NCBI GenBank assembly: GCA_963771435.1
Contig: CAVYTF010000026.1
Coordinates: 1 to 64,000 of the forward strand
Reading direction: 5' to 3'
Length of the DNA: 64,000 nt
Source of the DNA: CAVYTF01 sp963771435
Lineage (GTDB): Bacteria; Bacteroidota; Bacteroidia; Chitinophagales; Chitinophagaceae
The position numbers and the translations under genes are program-made. The notes under the pieces were generated by a model that saw only the letters and a program-made list of their open reading frames with translations, was not told the origin of the DNA and ran no database searches. Numbering within the stretch: position 1 is the stretch's first letter; the number at the start of each line of letters is the position of its first letter. Shown one piece after another: positions 26,847-34,995 of this stretch.

Positions 26847-27844
26847 TGGAGAAGAATAACATTCTCATCATAGGATTCGGTTCGATTGGTAAAAGGCATT
26901 TGGGAAATATTTTATTACTAGGGTATGGAAATGTATCAGTTATAAGCCGAACCAAAAAAAATGATACTGAATTTCCTTTTGTAAGATTTTATAATACAAT
27001 TGAAGAAAGTTTTGAAAATAACTTTTTTGATAAAGCATTTATTTGTACACCTACTTCTTACCACATAAAAGATCTGATTTTATTGCTGCATTACAGAGTG
27101 AAGAATATTTATATAGAAAAGCCACTGAGTAATTCGTACCATCGAATAGAAGATGTAATTAAACTTGGATTGCTAGGTCAAAGCAATATTGTTGTGGGAT
27201 ACGATTTGCATTTTGATTTAGGGATTGCAAAAGTCCGTGAACTTATTGGTGAAAATGTAATTGGAAGAATTCTTTCTGCAAATGTTTTTGTGGGGCAGCA
27301 TCTAAGTCAATGGCGGCCCAACGAAGATTATAGAGAAGGAATGAGTGCAAAGGATGAGACAGGCGGAGGAGTTTTGCTTGATTTGATTCATGAATTTGAT
27401 TATTTATGCTGGCTTTTTGGCGATGTTGATTTTGTTGCCTGTGATTATTTGAACTCAGGCGAATTGGAGATTGAAACTGAAGAATCGGCCAATGTATTAC
27501 TCAAATTCGAGAGCGGAATCAGCGCTACAATACATTTAGATTATTTGCAAAAAAAAATAATCAGGCATTGCATTTTTACCGGAACAAAGGGAACCATTAC
27601 TTGGGATGTGGTAAAATGCTGGGTGAATTGGGTTGATAAAAATGGAACAGAAATGGGATTTGATTATTCAGGCATGGAACGAAATGACAGGTTTATTGCT
27701 ATTATAAAAGCTTTTCTCGAACATAAAAAAGATGAAAGGCTTACAAGCCTAAATGAAGGATTGAAGAGTTTGCGGGTTGTATTGGCGGCAAAAAAATCAT
27801 GTGAGGATCAGTGTTTTGTAAAGGTAGCGAGCGTTGCTGGATGA
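26846..27844 (+). CDS. Gfo/Idh/MocA-family oxidoreductase
   Basis: A 332-residue NAD(P)-dependent sugar oxidoreductase. The Rossmann motif is IIGFGSIGKRHLGNI (~7-21); the conserved EKP follows NIYIEKPLSN (~93). The C-terminal dimerisation domain contains GGGVLLDLIHEFDYLCWLFG, with the His of the DLIHEFD motif, and HLDYLQKKIIRHCIFTGTKGTITWD. It precedes the first nonulosonate cassette without a promoter-sized gap, so a role in making an unusual nonulosonic acid or its precursor is likely. Genes of this type accompany ptm-style legionaminate loci. The exact substrate is not predictable. Confidence 0.83.
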   Translation: MEKNNILIIGFGSIGKRHLGNILLLGYGNVSVISRTKKNDTEFPFVRFYNTIEESFENNFFDKAFICTPTSYHIKDLILLLHYRVKNIYIEKPLSNSYHRIEDVIKLGLLGQSNIVVGYDLHFDLGIAKVRELIGENVIGRILSANVFVGQHLSQWRPNEDYREGMSAKDETGGGVLLDLIHEFDYLCWLFGDVDFVACDYLNSGELEIETEESANVLLKFESGISATIHLDYLQKKIIRHCIFTGTKGTITWDVVKCWVNWVDKNGTEMGFDYSGMERNDRFIAIIKAFLEHKKDERLTSLNEGLKSLRVVLAAKKSCEDQCFVKVASVAG

Positions 27845-27882
27845 TGAAACTTTTAATTGTTATTATTTACTAACCTTTCTCA

Positions 27883-28581
27883 TTGTTTATTCTTGCTACA
27901 ATATGCTGCAGAGGGGGGTCGAAGGGCGTAAAAGAGAAAAATATAAGACTACTTAATAAAAAACCTTTAATTATTTATACCGTTGAAACTGCTTTTGAAA
28001 GCAATCTTATAGATGATATCGTTGTTTCTACTGACAGTGAAGAAATTAAGATGGTTGCACAAAAATTTGGTGTAAAAAAAGTATTGATGCGGCCTACTGA
28101 GCTTGCTACTGATACTGCATCTAAATGGCCAGTGTTCATTCATGCGGTGGAAACATATGAAAGAGAATATGGCCAGAAAGTGGATTGGCTGGTAGACCTT
28201 GATGTTACTGTTCCATTGAAAACGAAGGAAGATATAGATGGCGCGATACAATTTGCGCAACAAAATGAAAATGTTGATGTTGTAATTACTGGTTACGAGC
28301 CGGAACGTAATCCTTACTTTAATATGATGGAAGTGAATATATATGGGTTTGCGGAAATAGTGAAGAAAACAGAAAAGCCAATTGTGCGGAGGCAGGATGC
28401 TCCAAAGGTTTTTAGCCTGACACCTGCTGCTTATGTGATTAAAAAAGAGGCTTTGTACGAATATGAACACTGGAGCAAGGCAAAGTGCATGGTGTATGAG
28501 ATTCCAAGGGAACATGCAATTGATATAGATACTGAAACAGATTTTAAACTGGTTGAATTTTTAATGAATGAGCGTATATAA
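27883..28581 (+). CDS. acylneuraminate cytidylyltransferase family (cassette 1)
   Basis: A 232-residue CMP-nonulosonate synthetase-like enzyme that would activate the sugar with CTP. The signature nucleotide-binding start is ICCRGGSKGVKEKNIRLLNKKPLI, followed by VVSTDSEEI, the RPTELATDTA segment, LVDLDVTVPLKTKEDIDGAI and a C-terminal IDIDTETDFKLVEF. No ATG is available; the start appears to be TTG 27883. Relative to NeuA of cassette 2 it has CC in place of PA in the first loop, and DVTVPLK instead of QPTYPFR. It overlaps the SDR gene by 14 bases. The resemblance is closest to PtmB-like enzymes; the substrate is inferred. Confidence 0.82.
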   Translation: MFILATICCRGGSKGVKEKNIRLLNKKPLIIYTVETAFESNLIDDIVVSTDSEEIKMVAQKFGVKKVLMRPTELATDTASKWPVFIHAVETYEREYGQKVDWLVDLDVTVPLKTKEDIDGAIQFAQQNENVDVVITGYEPERNPYFNMMEVNIYGFAEIVKKTEKPIVRRQDAPKVFSLTPAAYVIKKEALYEYEHWSKAKCMVYEIPREHAIDIDTETDFKLVEFLMNERI

Positions 28582-29368
28582 GCTGTTTGACTTATCTGGA
28601 AGAGTAGCGATTGTGACGGGTGGCGGAGGATTGCTGGCTACTGAACATGCAATTGCGCTGGGTGCTTATGGAGCAAAAGTGATTCTAGCGGACGTTAATA
28701 AAGAGAAATGTGATAAGGCAGTTGAAGGCTTGATGGAACAAGGTATTGTGTGTGAAGCGAAGGTTTGTGATGTGACAAGGAAAGAAAGCTGGCAGGGGTT
28801 GTTAGAAGAAGTTATGAGAGATCTTGGGAGAGTTGATATACTTATTAATAATGCGGGGTTTACTAACCAAAGTAAATCAAAGAATTTTGATGCGGAGGTT
28901 GAAGATTTTCCTTTGGAGGACTGGAATGAGATCATGAATGTGAACCTGACGGGGACGTTTTTGGGATGCCAGGTTGTGGGGAAGCAGATGCTGAAGCAGG
29001 GAAAGGGATGTATCATTAATATGGCGTCTTTGTATGGGGTGGTTAGCCCTAACCATAATATATACCCGGGAACGGGGATAAGCCAGCCGATTGCTTATAG
29101 CGTGAGTAAACACGGGGTGATCGGGCTGACGAAATATTTGGCGACTTTGTGGGCAGGGAAGGGTGTGCGGGTGAATGCTTTGACGCCGGGGGGTATTTTT
29201 AATGATCATGAAGGATTGTTTTTGGAAAGGTTTAAACAATTGAACCCAATTGGAAGGATGAGTGACAAAAGTGAACTAAGGGGGGCGGTGGTTTATTTGG
29301 CGAGCGATGCGGCGAGCCATGTGGTGGGACATAATTTGGTGGTGGATGGGGGATGGACGGCATGGTGA
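28568..29368 (+). CDS. SDR-family oxidoreductase (PtmA-like)
   Basis: A 266-residue classical short-chain dehydrogenase. The NAD(P) motif is TGGGGLLATEHAIALGAYGA (~19-38), followed by NNAGF (~97), the catalytic Ser in NMASLYGVV, and the YSVSKHG pair (Tyr/Lys). The C-terminus is DGGWTAW. Coupling to a cytidylyltransferase resembles the ptmA-ptmB pair of flagellin-glycosylation loci. From about residue 100 onward codons become strongly G-ending (ggg, gcg, gtg), continuing into neuB downstream and unlike the AT-rich genes on either side. Confidence 0.85.
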   Translation: MSVYKLFDLSGRVAIVTGGGGLLATEHAIALGAYGAKVILADVNKEKCDKAVEGLMEQGIVCEAKVCDVTRKESWQGLLEEVMRDLGRVDILINNAGFTNQSKSKNFDAEVEDFPLEDWNEIMNVNLTGTFLGCQVVGKQMLKQGKGCIINMASLYGVVSPNHNIYPGTGISQPIAYSVSKHGVIGLTKYLATLWAGKGVRVNALTPGGIFNDHEGLFLERFKQLNPIGRMSDKSELRGAVVYLASDAASHVVGHNLVVDGGWTAW

Positions 29369-29440
29369 TTCATGATTTTTGATTTTAGATTGATGATTGA
29401 AAGACAAAGTGACATGTCGACTGCAAAAATGGCTACGATT

Positions 29441-29608
29441 TTAGCCGGAGCGAATATGAATGAAGCAGGAGTGAGTATGAATGAAGCCGGAGTGAGTGTG
29501 AATGAAGCAGGAGCGAGTATGAAAGTAGCCGGAGTGAGTATGAATGAAGCCGGAGTGAGTGTGAATGAAGCAGGAGCGAATATGAATGAAGCAGGAGCGA
29601 GTAATGAA
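29441..29608. repeat. 21-bp tandem array B (8 units)
   Basis: Units aligned on gaagc[ac]ggag begin at 29441 (degenerate), 29462, 29483, 29504, 29525, 29546, 29567 and 29588, all steps exactly 21. If translated, the unit reads MNEAGVS with small variants (VNEAGAS, MKVAGVS). It starts ~70 bases after the SDR stop. No ribosome-binding context or family supports it as a protein. Confidence 0.93.
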
Positions 29609-29710
29609 AGTGACAATAATGGAGTGGAGTGATTAAATATGAGATTTAGCTGTTGCATATTGGGAGGGAGGTTGTGGTTTGAGATGATGAGCAGAGTTAC
29701 TGCTGTTGAA

Positions 29711-29785
29711 GGGCTGCGGGATAGAAGTGGAAAGCCCGGTGAAGGTTTGTGTATAGCCTTGTGCCGGACTTGGAACGGACAGCCC
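29711..29785 (+). ncRNA. candidate structured RNA element
   Basis: Outer stem gggctg (29711-29716) pairs with cagccc (29780-29785). Inside, ccgg (29736-29739) pairs with ccgg (29764-29767), enclosing aagg (29742-29745) with cctt (29757-29760). The unpaired cores read gggatagaagtggaaagcc and acttggaacgga. From memory, similar 'gatagaagtggaaa...ggacagcccg' elements are scattered in Bacteroidota spacers. I cannot confirm that here, nor name a family. Confidence 0.4.
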
Positions 29786-29899
29786 GGACTGAAGTTGAGG
29801 CGTGCTGTTTAAAGATGAGAGCCCCAAAAGAGTTAGTTGAATAGTTGATTGGGTTGATGGTGGGAAGTAAATTTTTAATTCTTAACTTTTAATTGATAG

Positions 29900-30941
29900 G
29901 TGAATCCTTTTATTGAAATAGCGGGGCGGAAGATAGGGTATGATTTTGAGCCGCTGGTGATCGCTGAGATCGGGATAAACCATGAGGGGAGCCTGGTGGT
30001 GGCAAAGGAGATGGTGGACGCGGCGGAGAAGGCGGGTGTGGAAGTGGTGAAACATCAGACGCATATTGTGGAGGACGAGATGAGTGGGGCGGCGAAAAAT
30101 ACGGTGCCGGGGAATGCGGATGTGAGTATTTATGAGATCATGCGGCGGTGTGCGCTGACGGAGGGGGAGGAGTTGGAACTGAAAAATTATGTGGAGGGGA
30201 AGGGGATGATATTTATGAGTACGCCGTTTAGCCGGGCGGCGGCAAACAGGCTGCGGGGGTGGGATGTGCCGGCATATAAGATAGGGAGCGGGGAGTGTAA
30301 TAATTACCCATTGCTGGAACATATTGCGGGGTTTGGAAAGCCGGTGATATTGAGTACGGGGATGAACACAATAGAAAGTGTGAGAAAGGCGGTGTCGATA
30401 TTTAAGAAACATGGGGTGGCGGTGGCGCTGTTGCATACGACGAATTTATACCCGACACCGAATAAACTGGTGCGGCTGGGGGCGATGGTGGAGCTACAGA
30501 AGGCTTTTCCGGACGTGGTGGTGGGATTGAGCGAATCATACGGTGACGAACCATGCGTGTTTTGGGGGGGTGGCGCTGGGGGCGAGTATTCTGGAGAGGC
30601 ATTTTACGGATTTGATGGAGCGGAAGGGGCCGGATATTGTGTGTTCGATGGATGGGCAGGCTTGCAGGGAGCTGATAGAGGGGAGTAAAATTATTGCACA
30701 GCAGCGAGGCGGCCAAAAGGAGCCGGCGGCGGAGGAGCAGGTGACGATCGATTTTGCTTTTGCGACGGTGTGTACGATAAGGCCGATCAAAAAAGGAGAG
30801 GTATTTACGGAGGAGAATATATGGGTGAAACGGCCGGGGAAGGGGGGGATATTGGCAGAAAATTTTAATAATATAATTGGAAAAATGACCAAAAAAGAAC
30901 TAATGGAAGATGTTCAGGTTGGTTGGGAGGATATAGCTTGA
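29900..30941 (+). pseudogene. neuB: NeuB-like nonulosonate synthase (cassette 1), one-base frameshift
   Basis: This enzyme family condenses phosphoenolpyruvate with an acetamido-hexose to give sialic or legionaminic acid. The N-terminal TIM barrel (EPLVIAEIGINHEGSLVVAKEMVDAA, KHQTHIVEDEMS, FMSTPFSRAAANRL, YKIGSGECNNYPLL, VILSTGMN, LLHTTNLYPTP) runs to VVGLS. There one extra A at 30534-30535 breaks GLSDHTVTNHACFGGVALGASILERHFTD. The continuation, with an SAF antifreeze-like domain (FATVCTIRPIKKGEVFTEENIWVKRPGKGGI), ends at 30941. The start is GTG 29900. Third positions are overwhelmingly G, unlike the second neuB. The stop overlaps the neuC start (TGATG). Either recently disrupted or an assembly error. 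Confidence 0.87.
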
Positions 30942-32077
30942 TGAAGAGAAAAATTGTTTTTTTGACGGGGACAAGGGCAGATTTTGGGAAGCTAAAGCCG
31001 CTGATCAATATACTTCAGGAAAATGAACATTTTGAGATCCATCTGTTTGCTACTGGCATGCATATGGATTCGCGATATGGTTATACAGTGAAAGAAATAG
31101 AGGCTTGCGGTTATCAAAATATATTTAAATACATTAATCATGATACTGAGACGTTGATGGATGTGACGCTGGCAAGAACCATTTTTGGGTTCTCTCAATT
31201 TGTGCAATTAATAAAGCCTGATCTGATCGTGGTACATGGCGATCGTATTGAAACGCTTGCAGGAGCATCAGTTGGGGCGCTCAATAATGTGCTTATTGCG
31301 CATATTGAAGGAGGGGAAGTTTCCGGCACTGTTGATGAATTAATCCGTCATGCTGTCTCAAAATTGAGCCATACTCATTTTGTATCGAACGAAGATGCAA
31401 AAAACAGGTTGCAACAAATGGGTGAAATAGATGCTTCTGTTTTTGTGATCGGGTCGCCCGATATGGACGTAATGCTTAGCGAGGGGCTGCCATGCCTGGA
31501 GGAAGTGAAGGAACATTATGACATTCCTTTTGAGAGGTATGCTATTTCTTTATTTCACCCCGTGACGACTGAAATTGAGCAATTGAGAGAGCAGGCCGTG
31601 GATTATTTTACAGCACTTAAGAATTCGGGACTGAACTATATTATTATTTATCCGAGTAATGACAAAGGGTCTGAAATAATATTAAATGAAATAAATGGGC
31701 TGCATTCAAATCAAAATTTTAAAGTTTACCCGTCGCTGCGTTTTGAGTATTTTTTGACGTTGTTGAAAAATGCACAATTTATTATTGGGAACTCCAGCGC
31801 TGGTATCCGGGAGGCACCTTATTATGGTGTGCCTACCGTTAATATTGGTAGCAGGCAAAACAGGAGAAGTAGTAATGGGGATATTATTAATTCAGATAAT
31901 ACAATCGCTTCTCTTGAACAAAGCATAAAAAAAGCATTATACATAGACATAAGACCAAAAAGGCTTTTTGGTTATGGAAACAGTGCTGAAAAATTTCTTG
32001 AAATAATAAAGCGCAAAAGTTTTTGGCAGATATCAAAGCAAAAAACATTTGTGGCATTGTTTAGCAGCGTTCATTGA
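30941..32077 (+). CDS. neuC: UDP-N-acetylglucosamine 2-epimerase, hydrolysing type (cassette 1)
   Basis: A 378-residue GT-B-fold epimerase that releases ManNAc-type sugars from UDP (or GDP) precursors for the neighbouring NeuB. Motifs are FLTGTRADFGKLKPLI (N-terminus), LIVVHGDRIETLAGA, IAHIEGGEVSGTVDELIRHAVSKLSHTHFVSNEDAK, FHPVTTE and IIGNSSAGIREAPYYGVPTVNIGSRQNRR. These are the hydrolysing NeuC/LegG subgroup features. ATG 30941 shares its A with the neuB stop. Base composition returns to AT-rich within this gene. Its hydrolysing nature is from family knowledge; which sugar it uses is open. Confidence 0.87.
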   Translation: MKRKIVFLTGTRADFGKLKPLINILQENEHFEIHLFATGMHMDSRYGYTVKEIEACGYQNIFKYINHDTETLMDVTLARTIFGFSQFVQLIKPDLIVVHGDRIETLAGASVGALNNVLIAHIEGGEVSGTVDELIRHAVSKLSHTHFVSNEDAKNRLQQMGEIDASVFVIGSPDMDVMLSEGLPCLEEVKEHYDIPFERYAISLFHPVTTEIEQLREQAVDYFTALKNSGLNYIIIYPSNDKGSEIILNEINGLHSNQNFKVYPSLRFEYFLTLLKNAQFIIGNSSAGIREAPYYGVPTVNIGSRQNRRSSNGDIINSDNTIASLEQSIKKALYIDIRPKRLFGYGNSAEKFLEIIKRKSFWQISKQKTFVALFSSVH

Positions 32078-32099
32078 GTTTTTTTGAATTTCTTTTAAA

Positions 32100-33092
32100 A
32101 TGATCATCGCAGAAATAGGACAGGCACATGATGGAAGTTTGGGCATTGCACACTCCTATATTGATGCACTTGCGGGCACTGGTATTGATGCGGTAAAGTT
32201 TCAAACGCATATTGCTGACGCGGAGAGTAGTGCTGATGAACCTTTCAGAGTTAAATTCAGCTATGAAGATGCTACGCGTTATGATTACTGGAAGCGGATG
32301 GAATTTAGTTTTGAACAGTGGAAGGGAATAAAACAACATTGCGAAGATGCGGGGCTTGAATTTATCAGTTCTCCATTTTCAAATGCGGCTGTTGATTTGT
32401 TGGAAGAACTTGGAGTGAAAAGATATAAGATTGGCTCAGGTGAGGTTACGAATCATCTTTTGTTGGAAAAGATTGCACTTACTAAAAAACCTGTTATACT
32501 TTCTTCGGGCATGAGTGACTGGAAGGAACTGGATGCTGCGGTTGAAATTTTTCGTGAAAAAGATGTTGACATTACTATGTTGCAATGTACATCTGCCTAC
32601 CCTTCAAGCCCAGAGCAATGGGGGCTGAATGTACTGGAAGAGTTGAAGGAAAGATATAGAGTGAGAATGGGGTTTTCAGATCATAGCGGAAAGATATATG
32701 CCTGCCTTGCGGCAGCAGCATTGGGAGGGGAAGTTTTTGAATTTCATGTTGTGTTTCATAAAAAAATGTTTGGGCCTGATGCCAAGGCTTCAATAAGTAT
32801 TGAGGAAGTGCCTGTATTAACAAAGGGAATTGCAGAGATTCAATCAGCGCTGAAAAATAGAGTTGAAAAAGCTGATGTTACAGCAATGCTGCCGCTGAAG
32901 AATATTTTTGAAAAATCGCTTGCAGTCAACCGGCAAATAAACAGTGGTGAAGTGATAAAATTTGAACAATTAGAGGCAAAAAAGCCGGCAGGGAAAGGCG
33001 TTCCGGCGAATGAATACAAAAGCATAGTTGGCAAAACAATTAATAAGCATAAAGCGGAGTGGGATTTTTTGACTGCTTATGATTTTTTATAG
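32100..33092 (+). CDS. neuB: N-acetylneuraminate/legionaminate synthase (cassette 2)
   Basis: A 330-residue PEP-condensing synthase. The barrel begins IIAEIGQAHDGSLGIAHSYIDAL and shows KFQTHIA, FISSPFSNAAVDLL, YKIGSGEVTNHLLLEKIA, VILSSGMSDWKELD, LQCTSAYPSSPEQWGLN and GFSDHSGKIYACLAAAALGGEVFEFHVVF. The C-terminal SAF domain is SLAVNRQINSGEVIKFEQLEAKKPAGKG. It is intact, unlike the cassette 1 copy, with which it shares only family-level similarity. The product could be Neu5Ac- or Leg-like. The neuC follows 1 base after its stop. Confidence 0.88.
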   Translation: MIIAEIGQAHDGSLGIAHSYIDALAGTGIDAVKFQTHIADAESSADEPFRVKFSYEDATRYDYWKRMEFSFEQWKGIKQHCEDAGLEFISSPFSNAAVDLLEELGVKRYKIGSGEVTNHLLLEKIALTKKPVILSSGMSDWKELDAAVEIFREKDVDITMLQCTSAYPSSPEQWGLNVLEELKERYRVRMGFSDHSGKIYACLAAAALGGEVFEFHVVFHKKMFGPDAKASISIEEVPVLTKGIAEIQSALKNRVEKADVTAMLPLKNIFEKSLAVNRQINSGEVIKFEQLEAKKPAGKGVPANEYKSIVGKTINKHKAEWDFLTAYDFL

Positions 33093-33093
33093 C

Positions 33094-34251
33094 ATGAAGA
33101 AAAGAAAGATTTGTGTGGTTATTACTGCGCGGCCAAGTTATAGCAGAATTAAAACTGCACTTAGGGCTATTATGCAGCACCCAAATCTTGAATTGCAAGT
33201 GGTGCTAGCGGGATCGGCATTGCTTGACCGATATGGAAGTATTGAAAAAAATGTTATTGATGACGGTTTTCCTATTACAGAGAAAGTGTTTATGCTAATG
33301 GAGGGTGAAAACAGGACTTCAATGGCAAAGACAACAGGCTTAAGTTTATTAGAGTTTGCAAATATTTTTTATAACCTGAAGCCTGACGTTGTTTTAGTAA
33401 TAGCAGATCGCTACGAAACTATTTCTGTTGCCATTGCAGCAGCATATCAAAACATTCCCCTTGCGCATGTTCAAGGCGGTGAAATAACGGGCAATATTGA
33501 TGAAAAAGTGAGGCACGCGAATACCAAGCTTGCTGACATACATTTTGTGGCAAGCGAAAATGCAAGAAAACGGGTGCTGCGTTTAGGAGAGGACGAGTCT
33601 TATGTGTTTAATACTGGCTGCCCATCAATTGATCTTGCTTCTGAAATACTAAAAGAGCCTGAATTAAACTTTAAGCCTTATGAAAAATACGGGGGGGTAG
33701 GTGAGATGCCTGATTATTCGCAAGGCTATCTTGTGGTGATGCAGCATCCTGTTACTACGGAATATGAAAAGGCTAAACAGCAAATACTTCAAACTTTGCG
33801 CGCTATAAAAAAAATAGATATCCCTACTTTTTGGTTTTGGCCAAATGCAGATGCAGGCGCAGATGGCATTTCAAACAGCATACGGTCATTCAGAGAGCAC
33901 TATGAACTGAATAATATACATTTTTTTAAAAACATGTCCCCTGAAGATTTTTTAAAATTACTGTATAATGCTAAATGTCTTGCGGGAAACTCTAGTGCAG
34001 GAATCCGGGAATGTGCTTATCTCGGTGTGCCGGTTGTAAATATTGGCACAAGGCAGGAAGGGAGAGACAGGGGTAACAATATTGCTGATGTAGGGTATAA
34101 TGAGAAAGATATTTTTTCAGCTATTAAAGATGCTATAATTAATAAAAGGCCAGCATCTTCGGACGTTTATGGCGGCGGCGATGCAGGAAAAAAGATAGCC
34201 AAGATATTAGCTGATATAACATTGCGTTACCATAAAAAGATTAATTTTTGA
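33094..34251 (+). CDS. neuC: UDP-N-acetylglucosamine 2-epimerase, hydrolysing type (cassette 2)
   Basis: A 385-residue second NeuC-like enzyme. Key segments are VVITARPSYSRIKTALRAI, VLVIADRYETISVAIAAAYQNIPLAHVQGGEITGNIDEKVRHANTKLADIHFVASENARKRVL, MQHPVTTEYE and AGNSSAGIRECAYLGVPVVNIGTRQEGRDRGNN. Compared with cassette 1 it has ITARPSYSR for LTGTRADFG and IADRYET for VHGDRIET, so the two probably act on different precursors. ATG 33094 is preferred to the in-frame ATG 33079, which overlaps the preceding stop. The TGA stop overlaps the next ATG (TGATG). Confidence 0.87.
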   Translation: MKKRKICVVITARPSYSRIKTALRAIMQHPNLELQVVLAGSALLDRYGSIEKNVIDDGFPITEKVFMLMEGENRTSMAKTTGLSLLEFANIFYNLKPDVVLVIADRYETISVAIAAAYQNIPLAHVQGGEITGNIDEKVRHANTKLADIHFVASENARKRVLRLGEDESYVFNTGCPSIDLASEILKEPELNFKPYEKYGGVGEMPDYSQGYLVVMQHPVTTEYEKAKQQILQTLRAIKKIDIPTFWFWPNADAGADGISNSIRSFREHYELNNIHFFKNMSPEDFLKLLYNAKCLAGNSSAGIRECAYLGVPVVNIGTRQEGRDRGNNIADVGYNEKDIFSAIKDAIINKRPASSDVYGGGDAGKKIAKILADITLRYHKKINF

Positions 34252-34958
34252 TGGAGGTTCTAGGGATTATTCCCGCACGTGGGGGGAGTAAAGGGGTACC
34301 GGGTAAGAATACAAAACTGCTTGCGCAAAGACCCCTGTTGCTTTATACAATAGTTGCTGCGCAAAAATCTTCTTTGTTAAGCGAAACAATCCTTAGTTCA
34401 GATGATGAAAAAATTATAGCGCTGGGAAGAGAGTATAATATTAGCGTGCCTTTTAAAAGGCCGTCTGCATTGGCTGGAGATGACACTCCAACAATTGAGG
34501 TAGTAAAACATGCTATAAATTTTTATTTAGATGTGGATAAAAAATTTGACGCTATTTGTTTGTTACAACCTACCTACCCTTTTCGCACAAAAGGCCTTAT
34601 TGATTTATGCATAGGAAAATTTATTGAAACGGGGGCTGATACTTTGGTTACATCTGTGCCAGTTCCGCACCACTATAACCCCCATTGGGTTTTTGAAAAA
34701 AATGGAGAGGGCTGGTTGAAAATAGCAACAGGAGAGGAAGAAATTATTTCTGCAAGACAGGATTTGCCGGAAGCATTTATCAGGGATGGCGGCGTTTATA
34801 TTTTTAAAGTGGAATTGCCAATGCAGTATAATACATTATTAGGCAAAAAGATAAGTTTTTTGCAAACTGACTTTGACCGATATGTAAATATTGATACTCC
34901 TGAAGATTGGCAACGTGCTGAGGAAAAAGCAGGCTTGTACCAGGAATTATTTTTTTAA
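34251..34958 (+). CDS. neuA: CMP-nonulosonate cytidylyltransferase (cassette 2)
   Basis: A 235-residue CMP-sialic-acid-synthetase-family protein. The CTP-binding start LGIIPARGGSKGVPGKNTKLLAQRPLLLYTI is canonical. It is followed by ILSSDDEKII, KRPSALAGDDTPTIEVV, CLLQPTYPFRTKGLID, ISARQDLPEAFIRDGGVYIFK and a C-terminal NIDTPEDWQRAEE. It closes a compact NeuB-NeuC-NeuA set, indicating that a second acidic nonulosonic acid is made and activated for the polymer. ATG 34251. Confidence 0.88.
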   Translation: MEVLGIIPARGGSKGVPGKNTKLLAQRPLLLYTIVAAQKSSLLSETILSSDDEKIIALGREYNISVPFKRPSALAGDDTPTIEVVKHAINFYLDVDKKFDAICLLQPTYPFRTKGLIDLCIGKFIETGADTLVTSVPVPHHYNPHWVFEKNGEGWLKIATGEEEIISARQDLPEAFIRDGGVYIFKVELPMQYNTLLGKKISFLQTDFDRYVNIDTPEDWQRAEEKAGLYQELFF

Positions 34959-34995
34959 ATGAGGATGTACACAATTTTTAATAACTATTAATTTG

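Larger units (their letters stand above)
29369..29899. other. 531-base spacer with 21-bp array and structured element
   Basis: It contains array B (29441-29608), a structured element (29711-29785) and AT-rich filler. The opening bases after the SDR stop (gatttttgattttagattg) are low-complexity spacer. No gene is supported: frames on both strands derive from the repeat or from the element. Confidence 0.55.

Noticed and set aside
27967..28515. 182-codon minus-strand frame opposite the cassette 1 cytidylyltransferase
   Set aside because: Antisense shadow; the + strand protein has clear catalytic motifs.
29633..29827. 64-codon minus-strand frame covering the structured element
   Set aside because: The complementarity pattern explains the region better than coding. 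No start context or homologous domain is seen.
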